Positions 18,705 to 27,025 are shown, counted from the stretch's first letter. The stretch is 64,000 nt of DNA from JBFONV01 sp040779335 (GCA_040779335.1 JBFONV010000003.1:372001-436000), one strand, 5' to 3'. Notes: generated by a model from the letters alone, not told the origin. Numbers and translations: made by a program.

Positions 18705-19524
18705 ATTTATTAAGTTGTCAGCTATTGCTTTTGTTACTAGCTCGATTATTTCAACTGAAGCATTAGCCGAGATCAAACTTATTGGTGAAGCAACGCAGGG
18801 CGGTTTGATGATCGGTAAAACATCTGCGCACAATACTGTTAAGTTTGATGATAAAGCATTGGCCGTTTCAGCTAATGGTGACTTCGTGTTTGGTTTTGGT
18901 CGCGATGATACTCAATCGCACCAACTTGTGGTTACTACACCTGCAGGCAAAGTTGTAAAACAAAGCATCATTCCTGAAAAACGTAGTTATAAAATTCAGC
19001 GAATTGAAGGCATCGCGAAAAGTATCATGAAGCCTGATCCCAAATCAGTGGCTCGCGCGAAATTAGACAATCAACAAATAGCTGCCGCGCGCAAAACATC
19101 GAGCTCTACAAACTTTTTCGCGCAAGGATTCATTCCACCAATTGATGGCGAAATTACCGGGGTATATGGCAGTCAGCGCGTGTTTAATGGTGAGCCTAAA
19201 CGACCTCACTTTGGTTTAGATTACGCTGGGAAAACCGGCGATCCGGTAAAAGCGCCTGCATCGGGCAAAGTATTATTGTTTGTTCCTGATATGTTTTATT
19301 CTGGTGGCACTATGATCATAGATCATGGACAAGGGATCACATCAACGTTTTTGCATTTAAGTAAGTCTTATGTCAAGGTAGGCGAATTGGTATCAAAGGG
19401 GCAGGTCGTAGCTGCCGTTGGAGCAAGTGGTCGAGCAACTGGGCCTCACCTAGATTGGCGGATTAACTGGTTCAATGTGCGTATTGATCCCGCATCTGTG
19501 TTAAAAATAAAGCCTTTAGATTAA
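18697..19524 (+). CDS. Secreted M23-family metallopeptidase
   Basis: 275 residues with a signal peptide (cleavage probably after STEALA, near residue 24). The C-terminal domain is M23: PHFGLDYAG supplies the first zinc ligands (H and D), TFLHLS follows, then the last motif GPHLDWR. In lysostaphin-type enzymes the last motif is HLH; here the second histidine is Asp, a variant I recall in related periplasmic peptidases. The GTG start overlaps the preceding stop by 8 bp, so translation is probably coupled. Its likely role is cell-wall cross-bridge cleavage or activation of an amidase. Confidence 0.85.
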   Translation: MLKFIKLSAIAFVTSSIISTEALAEIKLIGEATQGGLMIGKTSAHNTVKFDDKALAVSANGDFVFGFGRDDTQSHQLVVTTPAGKVVKQSIIPEKRSYKIQRIEGIAKSIMKPDPKSVARAKLDNQQIAAARKTSSSTNFFAQGFIPPIDGEITGVYGSQRVFNGEPKRPHFGLDYAGKTGDPVKAPASGKVLLFVPDMFYSGGTMIIDHGQGITSTFLHLSKSYVKVGELVSKGQVVAAVGASGRATGPHLDWRINWFNVRIDPASVLKIKPLD

Positions 19525-19553
19525 GTTAGTTTAGGCTAGAGAGTTTTGATTTA

Positions 19554-20315
19554 ATGAAGAAACATCTATTTTTAGCCTTAACGCTAATGTCTTTTCAAAG
19601 TACAGCCATTTCATTATCTGTTGGCTGGGAGCTTTGGTATCCTTATCAATATCACAATAAACAACAACAACTTGTTGGGCTCGACTTTGAAATATTCAAC
19701 GCTATTGTTGATGATGCAGACCTTGATGTAACCTACACCGAACTTCCTTGGAAACGCCATGTTCAATATATAAGAACCGGAGAAATGGACGTTGCTATGG
19801 GGTCGTCATTTACCGAGGAACGCGATAAATTTGCCTACTTCAGCATTCCTTATCGTCAGGAAGTTGTGAAGTTATTTGTCAAAAAAGGCTCTGTTGATAA
19901 AATAAAGCTCAATTCCTTATCTGAACTTACTACAAGTAATTTTATGATAGGGGTAGAAGGCGGATACTATTATGGGCAAAAATACCAAGAGTTAATTCAA
20001 GATATCAAATTCCAAGCTCGCATTAGTGAGGTTGTTGATTTAGAAGAAAATGTAACAATGCTGATGAAAGGCTACATTGATGGCTTTTTAGTTGATCCTA
20101 TTACGATGAAAGCGTTTACTGAGAAGTACCGATTACATGACGAATTTGAAACCCATCCTATTGAAATATATCAATCTGATATTCATATTATGCTCAGTAA
20201 GGCTTCATGTACACCTAATATAAAAGAAAAGATAGATCAAACAATTAGCAAGTTAAAAGCAAACGGTACTTTAGATAAAATCATCAATCGCTGGACACAT
20301 ATTCAAAGCCAATAA
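19554..20315 (+). CDS. Periplasmic solute-binding protein, family 3
   Basis: 253 residues. A signal peptide (about residues 1-19, ending QSTAIS) is followed by a substrate-binding fold of the amino-acid type: WELWYPYQYH, LVGLDFEIFNAIVDDADLDV, then TGEMDVAMGSSFTEERDKFAYFS, the usual family-3 core. No ABC permease or ATPase genes are adjacent, so it may be an orphan binding or sensory protein. Its ligand cannot be told from the sequence. Lies 29 bp after the M23 gene. Confidence 0.8.
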   Translation: MKKHLFLALTLMSFQSTAISLSVGWELWYPYQYHNKQQQLVGLDFEIFNAIVDDADLDVTYTELPWKRHVQYIRTGEMDVAMGSSFTEERDKFAYFSIPYRQEVVKLFVKKGSVDKIKLNSLSELTTSNFMIGVEGGYYYGQKYQELIQDIKFQARISEVVDLEENVTMLMKGYIDGFLVDPITMKAFTEKYRLHDEFETHPIEIYQSDIHIMLSKASCTPNIKEKIDQTISKLKANGTLDKIINRWTHIQSQ

Positions 20316-20397
20316 GCGCATTCCGACAACCGACAAAACATAGCAGTAAATACTATTCATACCGCTATTTATCTACTTAGTTATATTATGACCACAA

Positions 20398-21231
20398 TTA
20401 TGACCACAAAGCAGGGTCGACATTATAAAACAGCTTTAATTGTTGATATAGTGCAGGGTGATCATGGTTAAATTGTTTGGCTTGTTCAAAGAATACTTCA
20501 CTGGTAACCGCAAAAAACTCCGCAGGCTCGCTAGCGCCATAATAGTCAAATAATGACGGTATACCCGCGTTTGCTTGTTGTTGAAGTAAATTAAATTGTA
20601 CTGAAAAGGCCTTAGACCAAGTGTCATAAGTTTGGTTTCTGCCTAGAATGGGAGCGCCATTGGCTCGACCATTTTCTTGATCTAATTGATGAGCGAATTC
20701 ATGAATGACGACATTGTGTCCATCGTACGGAATTTCTGCGCCAAGTTTAGTGTCTTCCCAAGATAAAACGATTTTACCAAAATCCCAAGACTCGCCACTT
20801 AATGCAAGCTTTTGGGTAAATTGCACGCCAGCTACATTTTGTTTTAATTGTGATTTCACAAATGAACTAGGATAAACAAGAATAGTTTTCAATTTAGGGT
20901 AATAATCAGTTTTTCGATTGAGTAACAATAAACACGCTTGAGCAGCAATAGTCACTCTAATGTCATCATTTATTTTTATACCGTTGCAGCCGACAAAGTT
21001 TTTTTCAGCAAGAAAAACCTGAATGTGCTGTTTTAACTGCAGTTGCAGATCAGCAGGCATTTGTCTGAAATAAGGCATGCGATGTTGTAAAATTTTGCGC
21101 CATTGTTTTTTAAAAGGAGTACGCCTAATTTTATCGCGTTGGTGTTCGCGCCAATAAGGTTTTGCAACAGACCAACCGATAAGTAACACACCAACAAATA
21201 ATGGTAATAAAAGAGGTAGCATAACAACCAA
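20398..21231 (-). CDS. mtfA: MtfA-type zinc peptidase (DgsA/Mlc anti-repressor)
   Basis: 277 residues. One N-terminal hydrophobic segment is followed by the MtfA fold with VVIHEFAHQLDQENG: an HExxH-type zinc site with the HEFAH core near residue 170, and a downstream glutamate in EPAEFFAVTSEVFFE. In enterobacteria MtfA binds and inactivates the glucose repressor Mlc and has peptidase activity. No Mlc homologue is visible in this window, so its regulatory partner here is unknown. Convergent with the solute-binding protein gene. Confidence 0.88.
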   Translation of the reverse strand: MVVMLPLLLPLFVGVLLIGWSVAKPYWREHQRDKIRRTPFKKQWRKILQHRMPYFRQMPADLQLQLKQHIQVFLAEKNFVGCNGIKINDDIRVTIAAQACLLLLNRKTDYYPKLKTILVYPSSFVKSQLKQNVAGVQFTQKLALSGESWDFGKIVLSWEDTKLGAEIPYDGHNVVIHEFAHQLDQENGRANGAPILGRNQTYDTWSKAFSVQFNLLQQQANAGIPSLFDYYGASEPAEFFAVTSEVFFEQAKQFNHDHPALYQQLKLFYNVDPALWS

Positions 21232-21740
21232 ATAAAATGAGTTTTAATAATAGATTGGTGCATTAACTTGAGATATCAAGCGTTAAACATTTGAATATGT
21301 TTTCTAATTCATTTTTTGCATATTACCGAAATGTTTTGATAAAAAGGAATGTGGAGTTTAGTTTGTGTCGGAACAAAGATTTACAAAGCGCCAGACGTTT
21401 CATTATTCATTAAGTATGCGCGTATTAAAGCCAGTGTTAATTGATTTAAATATAAAACGCTAAAATTTATAGGATACGATGCTACGTGAAAAATAACCTA
21501 GGAACATGCACAAACATTAATTTTATGCACGTAGCGTTACGTTATATATGTTGTTAAACAAACAAGGTTAGTAAATTTTTAAAGTATTAGTTAATAACTA
21601 AGAATGATTAGTTTAAACAATTACAGGGTAAACACGCTCAGATTGCTCATAGCTCACTATGTCCAATACTGTTTAGTATTGGACATAGTGGTATAAGGTC
21701 TTTATACTGTGCTCATATATAGCAATAACATAATAATACG
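21232..21740. other. Intergenic region rich in inverted repeats
   Basis: About 500 bp without an ORF. Besides the 16-bp palindrome it has 8-bp arms GCTACGTG (21481-21488) and CACGTAGC (21528-21535), a small GTATAA/TTATAC repeat at 21691-21707, and two direct GCTCATA words (21645-21651 and 21711-21717) that bracket the palindromes. It precedes the recombinase gene and may contain its own binding sites. Confidence 0.5.
21655..21690. repeat. Perfect 16-bp inverted repeat upstream of the recombinase
   Basis: Arms 21655-21670 and 21675-21690 are exact reverse complements around a GTTT spacer. There is no T-tract after either arm, so it is not an ordinary terminator. It lies 51 bp before the recombinase start, which suggests an operator or recombination core. 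Confidence 0.75.
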
Positions 21741-22979
21741 ATGTCCTTAACAAATCCTATTCCTTTATATCCAACTCATGCTGAGCTGACTGAATTAGTT
21801 TTATCTGATTATCCTGAGCTAAATGATATTTTTGCCAATAATGAATCTTGGTGGTTAAATCATTGGACTTGGGGAAAATCATTTCTTGAATACATTGGTC
21901 GCAATAAATCAGCACATACCTATGAACGATTTAGAAATGAAGTTGAAAAGTTTCTGCTGTGGACTTTCATAGAAAAGAAATCACCGTTAGATGAATTTCG
22001 TAAAGCTGATATTTTAGAATATGCTGATTTCTGTTGGCATCCGCCGATCACTTGGATTGGAACCAGTAATCAAGACCGTTATAAACTTGAGCACGGCTAT
22101 TTCAAAAGTAATGAATCTTGGCGTCCTTACAAAATGCAAGCGCCTAAAAGCCAAGTACTTAAAGATGTTGATAAGAAAAAGTATCGACCGTCTCAGCAAA
22201 CCTTAACCTCAACGTTCACGGCAATTATTGTCTTTTATAATTATTTAATGAGTGAAGAACTTTGCTACGGAAATCCTGCGCAAATAGCTAAAAAAGATTG
22301 TCGGCATTTTATTACCGATGCTCAAGTTAAAGAAGTTAAACGCCTTACCTCTGCTCAATGGCAATACATGTTAGATACGGCCGTTGAAATGGCTAATGAA
22401 GATGCTATTTATGAGCGGAATTTATTCGTTATAGCGGCGTTGAAGACCTTATTTTTGCGTATTTCAGAATTATCTGAACGTGATAACTGGTCACCGATAA
22501 TGGGCCATTTTTGGCAAGATGAAAATGAAAACTGGTGGCTAAAAATCTTCGGAAAAGGACGTAAATTAAGGGATACCACCGTACCGCCCGACTTTATCCC
22601 ATTTATAGAAAGATATCGATTATCACGCGGACTTTCGCGTCTTCCTGGCAGCGGTGAAAATACTGTGCTTGTAGAAAAAATACGCGGACAAGGTGGTATG
22701 TCAGCTAGGCATTTAAGACGACTTGTACAAGATATCTTTGATCAAGCTTATAAGAAAATGAAGCAGTACGAAGGTGAAAATAAAGCGCTCAAGCTAAAAG
22801 AAGCGTCGACACATTGGTTAAGACATACTGGTGCAAGCATGGAAATTGAACGCGGTCGCGCATTAAAAGATCTATCTGAAGATCTTGGGCACGCAAGTAT
22901 GGCGACTACCGACACAGTTTATGTGCAAACAGAAAACAAACAGCGTGCTGAAAGCGGTAAAAAGAGAAAAGTGGATTAA
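21741..22979 (+). CDS. Solitary tyrosine recombinase
   Basis: 412 residues. The N-terminal SAM-like (core-binding) domain spans about residues 45-185. The catalytic domain holds all expected residues: Arg in TLFLRISELSE (near residue 230), Lys in FGKGRKLRDT, HWLRHTGA (His-x-x-Arg), LGHASMATT (His) and the nucleophile in DTVYVQT near residue 394. It begins with an ATG after an AT-rich leader and has no excisionase, cargo or att-flanked element beside it. A chromosomal recombinase of marine gammaproteobacteria seems likely; its target is unknown. Confidence 0.88.
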   Translation: MSLTNPIPLYPTHAELTELVLSDYPELNDIFANNESWWLNHWTWGKSFLEYIGRNKSAHTYERFRNEVEKFLLWTFIEKKSPLDEFRKADILEYADFCWHPPITWIGTSNQDRYKLEHGYFKSNESWRPYKMQAPKSQVLKDVDKKKYRPSQQTLTSTFTAIIVFYNYLMSEELCYGNPAQIAKKDCRHFITDAQVKEVKRLTSAQWQYMLDTAVEMANEDAIYERNLFVIAALKTLFLRISELSERDNWSPIMGHFWQDENENWWLKIFGKGRKLRDTTVPPDFIPFIERYRLSRGLSRLPGSGENTVLVEKIRGQGGMSARHLRRLVQDIFDQAYKKMKQYEGENKALKLKEASTHWLRHTGASMEIERGRALKDLSEDLGHASMATTDTVYVQTENKQRAESGKKRKVD

Positions 22980-23031
22980 CTTCAGCCTATTAAAAGCTAG
23001 CCAAAAAACAATGTCAAAATTCACTTTTATT

Positions 23032-23676
23032 TTATAGGTGCCCTGTTTTCACAAATATCAAGGTCTCCTGTTCAACAAACGGGAAATGCTGACTCAGATG
23101 CGGGCTCCTTATCCAAGTTCCCTTTGGATATTGACCATGTTCGTCAATAAACTGTCCGGAAATAACAAAAATTTCTTCGCCGCCAAAATGACGATGAGGT
23201 TGAAAACGCTCATTAGCTGGCCATTTTACCAGTGCGACTGATTCAGTGCCAAAACTATGTAGAGGCATCACTTGCAAGCCCCCTACACCTGGTCTCCAAG
23301 TAGTATTATTTGTGTCGATACAAATATGCTGGTCGTCCCCTGCTTGAAATTGACATAACTTGACTAACAGTGTGCAACCATTTTTGCTAAATGGTGCATG
23401 AGAAAACCCTTCAGGATTACGAAGGTAGGTTCCTGCTGGATAATCTCCTGATTCATCCGAAAAAACACCGTCTAATACAAAAATCTCTTCTCCTTTGGGG
23501 TGATTATGCGCACTAAAACTGGTTCCAGCATCGTAACGAACAATACTGGTAGCATGCCCGTGCTCTGCCTGCTCTCTGGCTAATTGTTTACGCCATACGC
23601 CTTTACTAGGGCTTTCAACCCAAGTTTGTTCGTTGGTGTTAATAACCACTTTTTCTTCAAAATTCATGTTTAACAT
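23032..23676 (-). CDS. Two-domain cupin (ChrR-like)
   Basis: 214 residues with two similar cupin barrels. The first holds SAHNHPKGEEIFVLDGVFSD and the second PHRHFGGEEIFVISGQFID, each with the metal-binding H-x-H...E pattern of ChrR-type cupins. There is no zinc-finger anti-sigma N-terminus, so it is probably a metal-dependent dioxygenase or sensor-like protein rather than an anti-sigma factor. AGGAAA lies 7 bp before the ATG at 23676, and a second ATG follows three codons later. It lies near the hydrolase-glutaredoxin genes that face the LysR gene. Confidence 0.82.
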   Translation of the reverse strand: MLNMNFEEKVVINTNEQTWVESPSKGVWRKQLAREQAEHGHATSIVRYDAGTSFSAHNHPKGEEIFVLDGVFSDESGDYPAGTYLRNPEGFSHAPFSKNGCTLLVKLCQFQAGDDQHICIDTNNTTWRPGVGGLQVMPLHSFGTESVALVKWPANERFQPHRHFGGEEIFVISGQFIDEHGQYPKGTWIRSPHLSQHFPFVEQETLIFVKTGHL

Positions 23677-23877
23677 CTGTGTTTCCTAATAAATACATAA
23701 CGAACATTTTTAAATGATAATGCCTGTGCTAATTTCAATTTGTACACTTTCATCTATGTCGACTAGGCAACTTATCCGTTTGAAGACTGTGTAAACCAAT
23801 AAGATGACGATCTTTTTCATCCTACATTATTTTATCACTCTATAACTGCTAGTAGCGGCTCAGAGCCGTTTATAACG

Positions 23878-23917
23878 GTAAAAAAGCTGTTCTAATATTA
23901 AAAATTTGAACAGCTTT
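23878..23917 (-). terminator. Terminator of the alpha/beta hydrolase gene
   Basis: A perfect 10-bp stem (23883-23892 with 23908-23917), followed on the minus strand by a run of T. It lies 27 bp after the hydrolase stop. Confidence 0.8.
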
Positions 23918-23943
23918 GATAATGAGTGGTTAATAACAGCCCG

Positions 23944-24933
23944 TTACTTACCTACAACCTTATTTTTCATAAACTTTAGAATATGGTTAGCTATAACGTC
24001 CCCATCTTCTTCTAATGCAAAGTGACCAGTATCAAGAATATGGAAATCTAGATTTTTTAAGTCACGCTTATACGGGTGCGCACCTTCTTCTGGAAAAATA
24101 TAATCGCCTTTACCCCATACTAGCAATGTTGGCGGCTGATGCTTTCTAAAATAGGCTTGCCACTCTGGGTATAACGCAGGATTTGTGCCGTAGGAGTAAA
24201 ATAATTCCAATTGGATTTCTTTATTACCAGGGCGGTCAAGTTTCGCTTGATCAACAATCCAGTTATCTGGGCTGATCATCGCTTTGTTGCGTGTACCATT
24301 GGTATACTGCCACTCAGTTGCACCTATAGTTAACAAGTTGTCTTTTAATACTTGTGCATTTGCTGGTGTTTTATCTTTCCAATAGGCTTTAATTGGTGCC
24401 CAAAAATCCCGTAACCCTTCATTGTACGCATTACCATTTTGTACAATAAGCCCTTGAACACGTTCTGGGTGTGCTGCTGCAATTCTAAACCCAATAGGCG
24501 CGCCATAGTCCATGACATAAAGAGTATATTCTTCTACGCCTTTTTTTTGCAAAAAGCTGTCAGTTACTTTGGCTAAGTTGTCAAAGCTATACTCAAACTC
24601 ATTTAATGCTGGCATCGAGCTATTACCAAAGCCTGGATAATCTGGCGCAATTACATGATACTTTTCAGCTAAAACAGGAATAAGGTTTCTGTACATATGT
24701 GAAGATGTTGGAAAACCATGAAGTAGTACAATGGTTGGCGCCGCTTTATCACCAGCTTCACGATAAAAAATTTTCTGTGACTGAACTTCTATTGTTTTGT
24801 GTTCCGTAGTTGCTGCTTGCACTAAACCCATATTACTGACACTGAACAATAAAGAGCTTGTGACCATCAGCAGATACTTCTTAAGGCGTGACGTATTAGT
24901 TAATTTTACTGGTGTGTTGTGGTTAATTTTCAT
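23944..24933 (-). CDS. Exported alpha/beta hydrolase (haloalkane dehalogenase/epoxide hydrolase-like)
   Basis: 329 residues. An N-terminal signal peptide (about residues 18-40, ending LVQAA) is followed by an alpha/beta hydrolase fold. The oxyanion motif is VLLHGFPTSSHMYRNL, with PDYPGFGNS downstream. The nucleophile elbow is VMDYGAPIG, an aspartate as in haloalkane dehalogenases and epoxide hydrolases. The C-terminal histidine is in ILDTGHFALEE. The natural substrate is unknown. It lies downstream of glutaredoxin on the same strand, and the LysR regulator is divergent from that pair. Confidence 0.82.
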   Translation of the reverse strand: MKINHNTPVKLTNTSRLKKYLLMVTSSLLFSVSNMGLVQAATTEHKTIEVQSQKIFYREAGDKAAPTIVLLHGFPTSSHMYRNLIPVLAEKYHVIAPDYPGFGNSSMPALNEFEYSFDNLAKVTDSFLQKKGVEEYTLYVMDYGAPIGFRIAAAHPERVQGLIVQNGNAYNEGLRDFWAPIKAYWKDKTPANAQVLKDNLLTIGATEWQYTNGTRNKAMISPDNWIVDQAKLDRPGNKEIQLELFYSYGTNPALYPEWQAYFRKHQPPTLLVWGKGDYIFPEEGAHPYKRDLKNLDFHILDTGHFALEEDGDVIANHILKFMKNKVVGK

Positions 24934-25002
24934 TTGATTTCCTATATAAACGATGTTTTAAAAAAATTTAAATGGTGCTGCCAGTTTACGCTGACGCTAG
25001 CA

Positions 25003-25248
25003 CTATACTGGGGTTGCGAGTTTTCCACTTTTATCTAACGCCATCAGTTCGGTAAAGCCACCGATAGACTGATTTGCGATAAATATCTGTGGAAACGTTC
25101 TTCCATTAGTTCTTGTTTGTAGCTCTTCAAAATGCTCTGGCTGTTGATAAACATCGTATTCAACGTAAGTGAGTTGACGATTATCTAGTAGCTTCTTGGC
25201 ATGGTTGCAGTAGCCACAACCTGGGCGTGTATATACTTCTATTTTCAT
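25003..25248 (-). CDS. grxC: Glutaredoxin 3-like protein
   Basis: 81 residues, the size of GrxC. The dithiol active site CGYC (residues 10-13) follows EVYTRPG, and the glutathione-binding TFPQIFI and GGFTEL motifs are present. It reduces protein or ribonucleotide reductase disulfides with glutathione. Unlike typical grxC it does not sit beside secB; here it precedes an exported hydrolase and faces a LysR gene, so a redox-responsive role in this small cluster is possible. Confidence 0.88.
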   Translation of the reverse strand: MKIEVYTRPGCGYCNHAKKLLDNRQLTYVEYDVYQQPEHFEELQTRTNGRTFPQIFIANQSIGGFTELMALDKSGKLATPV

Positions 25249-25360
25249 TACTTGTTAGTCCTCTTGCATTCCACTTTATAGTTTTAACTAGCAAACACGC
25301 TGCTTGTTATGTGTTTTGATGTAGCTATTATCTCTGTCATTACATCATTGATAAATCCAC

Positions 25361-25390
25361 TTGACATTGAATGATTGTCAACACTATATT
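25361..25390 (+). promoter_or_regulatory. lysR promoter overlapping a TTGACA/TGTCAA palindrome
   Basis: TTGACA (25361-25366), an 18-bp spacer and TATATT (25385-25390) form a strong sigma70 promoter for the LysR gene. TTGACA also pairs with TGTCAA (25376-25381) as an inverted repeat with a 9-bp gap, the shape of a LysR T-N11-A operator. Autoregulation and control of the divergent grxC-hydrolase pair are inferred. Confidence 0.55.
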
Positions 25391-25418
25391 GACAGTGATG
25401 TATGTATTGGAGCGTTAT

Positions 25419-26309
25419 ATGGATACCTTGGATGGCATGAAAGCGGTAATTGCAGTAGTAGAGACAGAATCATTTACTGCCGCGAGTGAACGTTTGGGTT
25501 TGTCAAAAGCGTTAGTGAGTAAATATGTAGGTCAGGTAGAGCATTCGCTTGGCGTTCGTCTATTCAATAGAACAACTAGACGCCTAGTATTAACAGATGC
25601 AGGGCGCAGATACTATGAACAATCAGTGCTTTTATTAGAACAATTCGCATCAATGGTTGATCAAGTAACTGAAACTCAAACCACACCAAAAGGAAATATT
25701 CGAATTAGTGCGCCGGTAGCGTTTGGGGAAACGCAATTAGCGCCAGTATTACCAAAGTTTTTAAAGCAATACCCTGAATTATCTATTGAGTTAAGCTTAA
25801 GTAATGGCGCAGTAGATATGATAGAAGAAGGAATTGATTTACGTTTACGCATTGGTGGGATCACAGACTCAACGATGATCGCACGAGAAATTTGCGTTTA
25901 TCCGCTGATCATGTGTGCTTCGCCAAGTTACCTTGCAGATCACGGTACACCCACTCAAGCAGAAGATATTTCGCGACATCAGTGTGTGATCGACAGTAAC
26001 TTTCGCATTGGTAAGCATTGGCCAATAGTTTCGCCTAGTGGCAATGCTCATACCATAGAAGTGAGCTCTGTCATTGCAGCCAATAGTCCAACAGCTGTGC
26101 AGTCAATCGCAATCGCTGGCGGAGGTATTGCTATGATCCCGGCCTTTATCGTCGAACAGGCATTAAAGGAAGAACGCTTGGTACAAGTACTACCTCAACA
26201 CAGCACTTTAGAGTTTAGTTTGTTGGCAATTTATCCACATAGAAAATATGTATCGAGGAAAGTAAGATGCTTTATTGATTTTATCTTGGAAGAGTTTCGA
26301 AAGAAGTAA
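25419..26309 (+). CDS. LysR-family transcriptional regulator
   Basis: 296 residues from the ATG at 25419, chosen because GGAG lies 6 bp upstream and the product then begins MDTLDGMKAVIAVVETESF as LysR proteins do. The N-terminal winged HTH includes SFTAASERLGLSKALVSKYV (about residues 20-40), followed by LFNRTTRRLVLTDAGRRYYE. The effector domain runs to the C-terminus (PKGNIRISAPVAFGE). Divergent from grxC and the hydrolase. The effector is unknown. Confidence 0.93.
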   Translation: MDTLDGMKAVIAVVETESFTAASERLGLSKALVSKYVGQVEHSLGVRLFNRTTRRLVLTDAGRRYYEQSVLLLEQFASMVDQVTETQTTPKGNIRISAPVAFGETQLAPVLPKFLKQYPELSIELSLSNGAVDMIEEGIDLRLRIGGITDSTMIAREICVYPLIMCASPSYLADHGTPTQAEDISRHQCVIDSNFRIGKHWPIVSPSGNAHTIEVSSVIAANSPTAVQSIAIAGGGIAMIPAFIVEQALKEERLVQVLPQHSTLEFSLLAIYPHRKYVSRKVRCFIDFILEEFRKK

Positions 26310-26423
26310 CTTAAGTAATGTCGCCCTCTCTAATACCTGCACTATTTCTAACCGATACTTTTTATCAATATCTTGCCAATTTAATAAGGAATGGTGTTGT
26401 TATAAAATTCTATCATTAGACTT

Positions 26424-26443
26424 TACAATACAATACAATACAA
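26424..26443. repeat. TACAA x4 pentanucleotide tandem repeat
   Basis: Four perfect copies of TACAA between the LysR gene and the small LSEK genes. It is too short to matter by itself, but pentamer tracts can slip. It lies in noncoding DNA. Confidence 0.8.
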
Positions 26444-26509
26444 CACTCCATATAGAGGAGGTTTATTAAGTAAAGTTACTACTTTGAAAGGATAATTCCA
26501 CCAAACCCC

Positions 26510-26680
26510 TTACTCATTTTTTTCGTGTACAATAGAGCTTTTAGGTAAAATAATAAGCTCTTGTGCCAAATTCCATAATTTTAATAACTGATGAAATTCA
26601 ACAAACTCATCCATCGTAGCATCGTCATTAATCACTTTTTCAGACAATAGCTGCAGACGTGCATAATCCATTTTTGTCAT
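26510..26680 (-). CDS. Small LSEK-family protein A (56 aa)
   Basis: Found by reading the minus strand: an ATG at 26680 with AAGGAAAG just upstream, and 56 codons to a TAA at 26510. The start MTKMDYARLQLLSEKVINDD and the following ATMDEFVEFHQLL closely match the two other small proteins at 26716 and 37310. The product is predicted to be a short, mostly helical, acidic protein with no membrane segment. The pattern of L-x-x-K, A-T, E, E-F, L-L recalls the N-terminal helix bundle of FecR-type anti-sigma factors, but this is only a resemblance. Function unknown. Confidence 0.75.
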   Translation of the reverse strand: MTKMDYARLQLLSEKVINDDATMDEFVEFHQLLKLWNLAQELIILPKSSIVHEKNE

Positions 26681-26715
26681 AGAACTTTCCTTGTTTATGA
26701 TAAATAGCGCTTTTA

Positions 26716-26892
26716 TTATATTTTTTGATTAAAATTATCTTGTTGAAAATAACGCATAGTTAAATCATTTTGGCTGTTTTCGTTCCATTGCTCTAGAAGC
26801 TTACTAAATTCTCTAATTTCGTTTGGCGTAGCGATATTATTAATCGCTTTTTCTGAAAGGGAGTCTAACCGCTCTATCTCGTCGTGGTTCAT
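26716..26892 (-). CDS. Small LSEK-family protein B (58 aa)
   Basis: 58 residues from the ATG at 26892; a second ATG at 26907 would add MDSFI. The core ERLDSLSEKAINNIATPNE is followed by EFSKLLEQWN, aligning without gaps to protein A (35 bp downstream on the same strand) and to the protein at 37310. The C-terminal tail is polar and not conserved. The two neighbouring genes look like a tandem duplication that has diverged. No known domain is recognised. Confidence 0.75.
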   Translation of the reverse strand: MNHDEIERLDSLSEKAINNIATPNEIREFSKLLEQWNENSQNDLTMRYFQQDNFNQKI

Positions 26893-26991
26893 AATAAAAC
26901 TATCCATGTTTAACGTTAATATTTACGTAGGTTTAAATTATGGTCACTCAATTGACCAATTTCAAATTTAAATAATTCTTTTTTATTAGTT

Positions 26992-27025
26992 CGTCAGTAA
27001 TATCGTGTATCAGGTATTACTGACG
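26992..27025. repeat. 11-bp inverted repeat after the DUF6172 gene
   Basis: Perfect arms 26992-27002 and 27015-27025 with a 12-nt loop. It follows the DUF6172 stop, but there is no U-tract on either strand, so terminator function is uncertain. Confidence 0.55.

Noticed and set aside
21232..23676. Integrated mobile element around the tyrosine recombinase
   Set aside because: No second att copy, excisionase, toxin, phage or transfer genes; neighbouring genes are ordinary chromosomal ones.
26941..26958. TGGTCA/TGACCA inverted repeat upstream of small protein B
   Set aside because: A 6-bp repeat is expected by chance in AT-rich DNA; listed here only because it lies in a promoter-like spot.
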